A stretch of DNA of 64,000 nucleotides, taken from NCBI RefSeq assembly GCF_003259185.1, contig NZ_QGMP01000001.1:310001-374000 (forward strand), read 5' to 3'. Made by a program: the position numbers and the translations under genes. This document shows positions 8,386 through 14,837 of this stretch, one piece after another (position 1 is the first letter of the stretch; every line of letters begins with the position of its first letter). The stretch comes from Isoalcanivorax indicus (GTDB lineage Bacteria; Pseudomonadota; Gammaproteobacteria; Pseudomonadales; Alcanivoracaceae). Below the pieces are notes generated by a model, which had not been told where the DNA came from, made no database searches, and was given only the letters and a program-made list of their open reading frames with translations.

Positions 8386-8689
8386 TCACTTATGTTTGGC
8401 CGGAGAAGGCGTTAGCTCAAGGCCCACCACTGGGCCGAAGCGATACTGAGAGCCTGTTGCGCCGCTAGCAAGTAGCTGATGATATTATTCCTTGCCGCAT
8501 AAGGACATTCGCTCTGGCAGCCCCAAGGCTGTGCCCTTCAAGATGCCCGCTGAACCCAGAGTTCTTCGCGACCTGCATAGAAACTGCATCAAGCAGGCCT
8601 TGCGCGGTGAGGAGTGTATCATTGAGATCCCAAAAGCTACCAATGATAGACTTGGCCCGCATTGTGGGCCGGGCTGTTCCGCCTTCCAC
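8386..8689 (-). pseudogene. Frameshifted remnant of a lipase-like / polymorphic-toxin C-terminus
   Basis: The minus strand reads LLDAVSMQVAKNSGFSGHL then EGHSLGAARANVLMRQG, which carries the GXSXG-type nucleophile elbow (GHSLG). That frame stops at 8465. The adjacent frame continues the homology-like reading with RFGPVVGLELTPSPAKHK and stops at 8386, so one frameshift splits the end. Upstream of 8689 the frame holds further stops. The GHSLGAxR pattern followed by MRQG is what I would expect in the lipase-like end of some large secreted proteins, including filamentous-haemagglutinin-type ones, from general knowledge. No intact gene remains. The rest of 8690-8862 shows nothing recognisable. Confidence 0.5.
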
Positions 8690-8862
8690 CAGCTTACGCG
8701 AGATGCCTGACTCGAAATTCGGCTACATTAACCATGTGGTTTCGATCCTTGTTAGGTCTGGTAGCTGGAGGCGGCCCTATATTCTCTCTACTTCATCCGG
8801 TGTCGGCGGGTTTTCCGGATGACTTGAATGAGGTGACTTAATGATGTTAAAGGTAATTTTGG

Positions 8863-9345
8863 GTGAACTCAAAAATGTGGCTGCTTATGGATGAGGAGCG
8901 ATATAAAATTGATGAGGAGGGGGTCGAAGTTTATTTGATTTATAATGGGATTCTGCTGGTTGTTCTGTGGGCTATATACTCTTCAATTATGAATCATGAT
9001 TATCAGGTTGCCACGGGTACCATCGAGAGCGCCTATTGTGGGGATCAAGTTGCCACGCGCACCCGCATTTTCCATTTTACTGTAAATGGTGAGGCATATG
9101 AGAAAAACCTTGGGCGGAAGTTATGTGAAAGGTTAGGACCTGACGTCATTGGGCTTCATGCGCGTGTAAAGTATCGCGAGGATAGGGAGAGGCTGGTATT
9201 TGGCGTTGATGTTGGTGACGGAACTCCGGGGCCTCTTACCCTCAGGGGTCAAGCGTTTAATTCCATATATATGCTTGCCTTTATGGGATTATTTATGAAT
9301 ATTTTAATTTCTATAAAAATAAGGAAAAAGAGATCTAAATCATAA
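8863..9345 (+). CDS. Two-TM, two-cysteine island protein, paralogue 1
   Basis: This 160-residue protein is read from a GTG at 8863 (AAAGG about 9 bases upstream); an ATG at 8875 is an alternative. It is the first of three tandem plus-strand paralogues. The layout is a short cytoplasmic N-terminus, TM helix about 24-43, an extracytoplasmic domain about 44-130, TM helix about 133-150 and a basic KIRKKR tail. It keeps the family features: a TG..ESAYC motif, a second cysteine 29 residues later (C59 and C88) and a VKYREDRE segment. The domain is reminiscent of DUF3592-type proteins, but I cannot confirm this. It is AT-rich and has no known function. Confidence 0.65.
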   Translation: MNSKMWLLMDEERYKIDEEGVEVYLIYNGILLVVLWAIYSSIMNHDYQVATGTIESAYCGDQVATRTRIFHFTVNGEAYEKNLGRKLCERLGPDVIGLHARVKYREDRERLVFGVDVGDGTPGPLTLRGQAFNSIYMLAFMGLFMNILISIKIRKKRSKS

Positions 9346-9408
9346 TAATTAACCAGATTGATCGGATTTTTGGGCTTTAAAGCCAAGGGCCCTTCCTCTT
9401 GAGCAACG

Positions 9409-9525
9409 ATGATGAAGCTTCTATTCTCGATGCCATTCTGGATTTACTTCTGGAATAGCTGGCTTCAGCTGTTCGGGGCTGGCCTTGATGCGTGGTTATT
9501 TCAGATTATTCCATGTGCTGTATAG
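9409..9525 (+). CDS. Possible 38-residue hydrophobic peptide
   Basis: A short plus-strand frame between the first two paralogues encodes a Trp/Phe-rich hydrophobic peptide beginning MMKLLFSMPFWIYFW. The ribosome binding site is poor (TTGAG). It may be a genuine small membrane peptide, a fragment of a longer lost gene, or chance. A short hairpin GGCTTTAAAGCC at about 9370-9381 precedes it and could end transcription of the first paralogue. Confidence 0.25.
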   Translation: MMKLLFSMPFWIYFWNSWLQLFGAGLDAWLFQIIPCAV

Positions 9526-9575
9526 TGTGCGCTACGAATGGCCACATAAGTCAGTAGAATTCTTTGAGGTTGCAT

Positions 9576-10058
9576 ATGTCCGCTACGCAAAAGGCAATGC
9601 TGTTCGTGTCTGTTAATGCGATAATTATTATTTTGATGTCAACGATTTATCTTCGTATAGTCAATTATGACTATGAAGAAATGACCGGCATAGCTTCTAA
9701 TGCGCACTGCTCCGAACCCATAGGCAGAGGAACGAGGATCCTGCATTTTCATGTCGGCGAGGCAGTATTCAGTAGAGCTATGGGGGGTAAGCTATGTGAA
9801 AAGATGGAATCTGAAATGGTTGGCCGACGGGTTTTGGTGAAGTATCGGAAAGAAAGAGATGAGTATGCGTATCATGTAGAGTATGAAGGGGGCGGGCCGA
9901 AGCAGGCCACGCTTCATCAGATGGCGTTCACATCCAATGCTCTTGTGGTTGCATTAGCCCTAGCCATTAACATGGTGATGCTCGTAAAGATGTTTGCCAA
10001 ACGAATCGATAAGGCACAGGTCAAGAAAGTATCCAGTGATTCACACGGGAAGGCATAG
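9576..10058 (+). CDS. Two-TM, two-cysteine island protein, paralogue 2
   Basis: The ATG at 9576 follows GAGG by six bases. The 160-residue product has TM helices at about 8-28 and 119-138, an extracytoplasmic domain between them and a basic C-terminus. Cysteines at 45 (SNAHC) and 74 (KLCEK) have the same 29-residue spacing as in the other two copies, suggesting a disulfide in the periplasm. It is clearly closest to paralogue 3 (shared YLRI, EIVGR/EMVGR and YAYH segments). Tandem diversified copies without enzymatic motifs are typical of immunity or receptor-like genes, but the function is unknown. Confidence 0.65.
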   Translation: MSATQKAMLFVSVNAIIIILMSTIYLRIVNYDYEEMTGIASNAHCSEPIGRGTRILHFHVGEAVFSRAMGGKLCEKMESEMVGRRVLVKYRKERDEYAYHVEYEGGGPKQATLHQMAFTSNALVVALALAINMVMLVKMFAKRIDKAQVKKVSSDSHGKA

Positions 10059-10104
10059 GCGGGCGAGCAAAGATGAGGCAGGTTTCGCAGATGAGAGTTA
10101 ATTG

Positions 10105-10127
10105 CGTGAAATTTGAGGCCTGACCCC
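10105..10127. repeat. Degenerate half copy of the island palindrome
   Basis: CGTGAAATTTGAGGCCTGAC followed by CCC matches the right arm of the palindromes at 7497-7554 and 10806-10863 with two differences. No left arm is seen next to it. It lies between paralogues 2 and 3, suggesting that the repeats punctuate the gene units of the island. Confidence 0.65.
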
Positions 10128-10209
10128 AAAAAGTGGGTGGCCCCCAAAATTATGCAAGCGGCTTTGGGATGATTCGCGGGATCAATTGTGGGCTGAGGGA
10201 GTGATGGCT

Positions 10210-10731
10210 ATGCTGGATATGGAGGGGATGAAGGCGAGTAGTAAGTTTCTCGTTTTCTTGTCCTATAACCTTGCCTTATTTGTTGTTGTTTCAATGTTAT
10301 ATCTTCGCATCATTAGCTATAACTACGAAAAAGTCATCGGTGTGGCCAGCGAAGCATATTGCGCTGAATCTATCGGCAGGCGAACTGAGATCCTTTATTT
10401 CTATATAGACGGGGAAAGATTCAGGAGGGCTCTGGGGACTGCTATATGCTATAAAGCTGAGTCAGAGATAGTCGGTCGAGAAGTTTCTGTAAAATTCAGA
10501 AGAGACAGAGAGAACTACGCGTACCATATAGACTATGGGGCAGGGTCACCATGGCAGGCAACCCTTCGTGAGTGGGCCTTTTCTTCCATTTTCCTCATGG
10601 CTGCGGTAGGCCTTTTTATGAATGTGGTGTTGCTGAGAAAGATGTATGCAACGGCGATCGATAGGGCGCTCGGCAAGGAGGGGCATCATGATTCGAGCGC
10701 GAGAAAAAAGGACACCCTCCCCGGAGAATAA
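10210..10731 (+). CDS. Two-TM, two-cysteine island protein, paralogue 3
   Basis: The ATG at 10210 is preceded by GGGAG about eight bases upstream; an ATG at 10204 is too close to that site. The 173-residue product repeats the family plan: TM about 13-34, an extracytoplasmic domain with cysteines at 51 and 80 (29 apart), TM about 126-147 and a polar, basic tail longer than in the other copies. The segments YLRII, EIVGR, VKFRRDREN and YAYH match paralogue 2. The next feature downstream is a full palindrome at 10806, after which the DNA returns to core composition. Confidence 0.65.
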   Translation: MLDMEGMKASSKFLVFLSYNLALFVVVSMLYLRIISYNYEKVIGVASEAYCAESIGRRTEILYFYIDGERFRRALGTAICYKAESEIVGREVSVKFRRDRENYAYHIDYGAGSPWQATLREWAFSSIFLMAAVGLFMNVVLLRKMYATAIDRALGKEGHHDSSARKKDTLPGE

Positions 10732-10805
10732 GGAACCTCAAAGTGGAGTTCTTTCGTAACTTAAGATGAAGCAGCCTCTGCATCAGGCTGTCATGCTGAA
10801 GCGAA

Positions 10806-10863
10806 GCGGGATCAGGTCTCACATTTCACGTATGCCGCCGTGAAATGTGAGACCTGACCCCGC
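10806..10863. repeat. Long palindromic repeat, copy 2
   Basis: Two 25-base arms (10806-10830 and 10839-10863) form an inverted repeat with a single mismatch and an 8-base loop. The sequence is nearly the same as copy 1 at 7497-7554, including the following ATTGCG. The copy lies at the right end of the island, about 75 bases after paralogue 3. It could fold into a stable hairpin and might also end transcription, though no T-run follows. Confidence 0.85.
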
Positions 10864-11157
10864 ATTGCGTTGCCGCTCTCGCCCTAAAGGGCGGTCTTGG
10901 CAGGGCATTACCCTGGCTGCAAGCCATAGACTTACCCGTAATGCCCCGAGGTGGGTGCGACCCCGCGTCCGCCGGGTGTTGCAGGGCTGTGTGCCGATGA
11001 TAATATAACTGACTGATATTAATGGATATTTTCATTTATGTGACAAGAAAGTTCACAGCACCATGACGGTTATCTTACAATTCGCGCGCAGCCCCGGAGT
11101 GACGCACAGTTGCCGTGTGTGCGCCTGGCAACGTCGGCGAAACAGAAGGCCTGATTG
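10864..11157 (+). other. Non-coding boundary between island and Na/Pi transporter gene
   Basis: Together with 10732-10805 this forms a stretch of about 425 bases without a gene. After the palindrome it contains short GC-rich inverted segments (for example GCCCTAAAGGGC near 10881) and then an AT-rich patch (about 10998-11045) that may hold the promoter of the downstream transporter. I see no convincing PhoB box, even though the next gene is a phosphate transporter, and no open frame of interest. Confidence 0.4.
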
Positions 11158-12903
11158 ATGAATTACTCGCTTTTCGATTTCCTGCAGCTGATCGGCTCCC
11201 TGGGCATCTTCATCTTCGGGATGAAAATCTTCAGTGAGGGGCTGCAGAATGTCGCCGGCGACCGGCTGAAGGGCATTCTCAGTGGCATGACCCGCAACCG
11301 GGCCACCGGGGTCGTGACCGGCTTCGCTACCACCGCCATTACCCAGTCCTCGACCACCACCACGGTGATGACGGTCAGCTTCGTCAACGCCGGGCTGCTG
11401 ACCTTCGTGCAGTCCACCGGGGTGATCATGGGGGCCAATATCGGCACCACTATCACCGCCTGGATGGTGGCGCTGTTCGGCTTCAAGTTCCAGATCACGC
11501 CCATCGCGCTGGCCGTGATCGGCCTGTTCTTCGCGTTCCTGTTCTCCAGCAACAGCCGCTGGCGCAATATCGCCGAGGCGATGGTGGGCTTCGGTATCCT
11601 GTTTATCGGCCTGGAGTTCATCAAGGGCTCGGTGCCGGATATCCACAGCAACCCGGCGATGCTGGCCTTCCTGGACAGCTTTTCCGACTACGGCTACCTG
11701 TCGCTGATCCTGTTCGTGTTCGTTGGCACCATCCTGACGCTGCTGACCCAGTCCTCCTCGGCGGCCACCACCATCACGCTGGTCATGCTGTTCGAGGGCT
11801 GGATATCCTTCCCCATCGCCGCCGCCATGATTCTGGGGGAGAACATCGGTACCACGGTGACCGCCAATATTGCTGCCATGGTGGGGAACGTGCATGCCAA
11901 GCGGGCGGCACGCTTCCATTTCTTCTTCAATATCATCGGCGTGATCTGGATGATGGCCATCATCTATCCCGTGCTGCACCTGATGGACCATATTCTCCAG
12001 CTGAGCACCGGCAGCACGGTATCGATCATGGGGGGCGAGGTGGAGTCGCGCTCCAATGCCACCCTGGCCCTGTCGCTGTTCCATACCACCTTCAATGTGC
12101 TCAATGTGGTCTTGCTGTTTGCCGCCGTGCCGTATCTGGTGCGCTTTGTGGAGTACATTCAGCCCGACCGGGGCGGCGAGCAGGACGACTTCCATCTGCG
12201 CTACATCAGTGCGGGGGTCATGGTGTCTCCGGCGCTGGCCCTGGAGCAGGCGCAGAAGGAAACCCAGCAGTTCGCGGCGCTGGTGGAGACCATGCATGAC
12301 GCGGTCAACGAGTTGCTGTTCAACCCGGAGACGGACAGCATTCGGGCCATCGAGAAGATCCACAAGTACGAGCAGATGACCGACCAGCTGGAGATCGAGA
12401 TCTCCGATTACCTGGTGCGGCTCAGCGAGCGGACGCATCTGGAGCACCAGACCACCGAGCGTATCCGGTTCATCCAGACCATGATCAACGATCTGGAGCG
12501 TATTGCAGACATTTACTACCAGATCGCCAAGCTGACCGAGCGCATGAAGGAATCCGGCTCTGGCTGGCCGGAAGAGGCCAGCGAGGAGATGCGACAGATG
12601 ATGGCGGCACTGCGCGACGGGATCCAGTTCATGAACGCCAATGTGGCCAGGCTGCCGAGTGCGGTGGACCTGAAGCGGGCCATCGTTCTGGAGGACAAGG
12701 TCGATCAGCTGCGTGACCAGTTCCGCGACAATCACTTCACGCGGCTGGAGAAGGGCGCCTATGCGCCGCGCGCCGGGGTGATCTTTATCGATATCCTGAA
12801 CCGGCTTGAGCGTATCGGGGATCATGTCCTGAACGTGAACGAGTCTGCCTCCGGCCGTCGTCTGAAAGCCATGCGCATCATTGGTGGTAAATTGCCGGTC
12901 TGA
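11158..12903 (+). CDS. Na/Pi cotransporter family protein with PhoU-like tail
   Basis: The ATG at 11158 is chosen over a TTG one codon before; GAAGG lies about nine bases upstream. The 581-residue protein has a membrane part (residues 5-330) with the two inverted Na/Pi repeats, marked by QSSTTTT at 63-69 and QSSSAATT at 198-205. A helical cytoplasmic PhoU-like domain follows (about 350-570) with LERIADIYYQIAK and LERIGDHVLNVNES motifs. It should import phosphate with sodium, or export it as proposed for E. coli YjbB. The Pho-type regulation usual for such genes is not evident upstream. Confidence 0.9.
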   Translation: MNYSLFDFLQLIGSLGIFIFGMKIFSEGLQNVAGDRLKGILSGMTRNRATGVVTGFATTAITQSSTTTTVMTVSFVNAGLLTFVQSTGVIMGANIGTTITAWMVALFGFKFQITPIALAVIGLFFAFLFSSNSRWRNIAEAMVGFGILFIGLEFIKGSVPDIHSNPAMLAFLDSFSDYGYLSLILFVFVGTILTLLTQSSSAATTITLVMLFEGWISFPIAAAMILGENIGTTVTANIAAMVGNVHAKRAARFHFFFNIIGVIWMMAIIYPVLHLMDHILQLSTGSTVSIMGGEVESRSNATLALSLFHTTFNVLNVVLLFAAVPYLVRFVEYIQPDRGGEQDDFHLRYISAGVMVSPALALEQAQKETQQFAALVETMHDAVNELLFNPETDSIRAIEKIHKYEQMTDQLEIEISDYLVRLSERTHLEHQTTERIRFIQTMINDLERIADIYYQIAKLTERMKESGSGWPEEASEEMRQMMAALRDGIQFMNANVARLPSAVDLKRAIVLEDKVDQLRDQFRDNHFTRLEKGAYAPRAGVIFIDILNRLERIGDHVLNVNESASGRRLKAMRIIGGKLPV

Positions 12904-13003
12904 TGGTGACCGGGGTCGGCATTGGCCGTCATGGCGCTTGACGGCGGCGGCGTGACGCCGGACGCTAGGCAGATTAAACCGCCGATCTGCAAGGGGAATC
13001 TGC

Positions 13004-14812
13004 TTGTCTGCCAAGGCTGCCTCGCCCGGCCCCCACGCCGGGCTGGAAATAGACGTGCGCTGGGTCATGCGCGAGCTCCTCGACGAGGGGCGGGTCTCCC
13101 GTGAAGACTTCAATGTCATCTCCACCACTCCGCGCGAGAAGAAAGAGCTCGGCTGGCACCCGTTGCAGGTGGTGGCCAAGCACCGGCTGCGCGACGCCTC
13201 GGCGGAAGACGGCAAGGGCGTGCTGCTGGATATCGACTGGCTGACCCGCTGGCTGGCGGAGAAGGCCAGCCTGCCGGTCTATCACATCGACCCGATGAAG
13301 GCCGACGTGGACCAGATCACGACCCTGATGTCCTACGCCTTTGCCGAGCGTCACGGCATTCTGGCGGTGGAGGTCAGTCGTGAGCAGGTGACGGTGGCCT
13401 GTGATCAGCCCTTCCGCCGCAGTTGGGAAGAGCACCTGTCTCAGGTGCTGCGTGATCGCGCGCTCAAGGTGGTCATGGCCAGCCCGGAGCAGATTCGTCG
13501 CTATCGGCTGGAGTTCTATAACCTGAGCCGCTCCATGGCCGGCGCGAAGGACCGGGGCGGCCAGAACATGGGCAATGTCACCAACTTCGAGCAGTTGCTC
13601 GAGGTGGGGCAGGGCACGCCGGACGCCGACGATACCCATGTCGCCAATATCGTCGACTGGATTCTGCAATATGCCTTCTCCCAGCGCGCCAGCGATATCC
13701 ACCTGGAGCCGCGCCGGGATACCGGGCGCATGCGTTTCCGCATTGACGGCGTGCTGCATGACGTCTACGAGATGCCTGCTGCAATCCTGGCGGCGGTCAC
13801 CAGCCGCCTGAAGATCCTGACGCGCCTGAATGTGGCCGAGAAGCGCAAGCCTCAGGACGGCCGCCTGAAGACCAAGACCCCCGAGGGTGACGAGGTGGAG
13901 CTGCGGATTTCCACGATGCCCACCGCCTTCGGGGAAAAGATGGTGATGCGGATCTTCGATCCGGATGTGCTGGTGCGCACCTTCGACCAGCTGGGGTTCT
14001 CGAAGGAGGACTACGCCGTCTGGCAGAAGATGACCAGCAACAACAACGGCATCGTGTTTGTCACTGGCCCCACCGGCTCGGGCAAGACCACCACGCTCTA
14101 TTCCACCCTCAAGCAGCTGTCCACCCCCGAGGTGAACGTCTGCACCATCGAAGACCCGATCGAGATGGTGGAACCCAGCTTCAACCAGATGCAGGTGCAG
14201 ACCGCCATTGATGTGGGCTTTGCCCAGGGGGTCAAGGCGCTGCTGCGGCAAGACCCGGACATCATCATGATCGGCGAGATTCGTGACCTGCCGACGGCGG
14301 ATATGGCCATTCAGGCGGCGCTGACGGGGCACCTGGTGCTGTCGACCCTGCACACCAACGATGCGCCCAGCTCGGTGACCCGACTGATCGACCTGGGGGT
14401 GCCGCCGTACCTGATTACCGCTACGGTCGCCGGGGTCATGGCGCAGCGTCTGGTGCGCACGCTTTGTCCGCACTGCAAGACGGCGGTGCCCACGGATCCG
14501 GCGGCCTGGGAAGAGCTGACCCGGCCCTTCCGCATCAAGATGCCGGAGCAGGTATACCGCCCGGTCGGCTGTCTGGAGTGCCGGGGTACCGGTTATCTCG
14601 GCCGTATGGGGGTCTACGAGACGTTGCCGATGAGCACGGCCCTGAAAGGGGTGATCAGTCGCGGCGGCGATCTGGAGGCCATCACGCGCGCGGCCCTCAA
14701 GGACGGCATGAAGCCGCTGCGCATCAGCGGCGCCCAGAAGGTGGCCCGCGGCCTGACCACGGTGGAAGAGGTGCTCCGGGTGACGCCACAACAGGATGTG
14801 TTGCTGAGCTGA
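13004..14812 (+). CDS. GspE/PilB-type secretion ATPase (stand-alone)
   Basis: The gene probably starts at a TTG at 13004, with AAGGGG about seven bases upstream. The 602-residue protein has an N-terminal GspE-like domain, then the ATPase with Walker A GPTGSGKTT (355-363), Walker B IIMIGE (420-425), HLEPRRD (Asp box), and a tetracysteine zinc site (C488, C491, C523, C526). Such ATPases power type II secretion or type IV pilus assembly. No pilus or secretion genes lie nearby, so it must act with components encoded elsewhere or in an unassigned machine. The N-terminal region is divergent from PilB. It ends 25 bases before glnE. Confidence 0.88.
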   Translation: MSAKAASPGPHAGLEIDVRWVMRELLDEGRVSREDFNVISTTPREKKELGWHPLQVVAKHRLRDASAEDGKGVLLDIDWLTRWLAEKASLPVYHIDPMKADVDQITTLMSYAFAERHGILAVEVSREQVTVACDQPFRRSWEEHLSQVLRDRALKVVMASPEQIRRYRLEFYNLSRSMAGAKDRGGQNMGNVTNFEQLLEVGQGTPDADDTHVANIVDWILQYAFSQRASDIHLEPRRDTGRMRFRIDGVLHDVYEMPAAILAAVTSRLKILTRLNVAEKRKPQDGRLKTKTPEGDEVELRISTMPTAFGEKMVMRIFDPDVLVRTFDQLGFSKEDYAVWQKMTSNNNGIVFVTGPTGSGKTTTLYSTLKQLSTPEVNVCTIEDPIEMVEPSFNQMQVQTAIDVGFAQGVKALLRQDPDIIMIGEIRDLPTADMAIQAALTGHLVLSTLHTNDAPSSVTRLIDLGVPPYLITATVAGVMAQRLVRTLCPHCKTAVPTDPAAWEELTRPFRIKMPEQVYRPVGCLECRGTGYLGRMGVYETLPMSTALKGVISRGGDLEAITRAALKDGMKPLRISGAQKVARGLTTVEEVLRVTPQQDVLLS

Positions 14813-14837
14813 GCGTCTGCGCGGACAATAGCGCCAC

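Noticed and set aside
12925-12945. Short inverted repeat after the Na/Pi gene
   Set aside because: The GCCGTCA/TGACGGC repeat is too short and lacks a T-run; in such GC-rich DNA similar repeats are frequent by chance.
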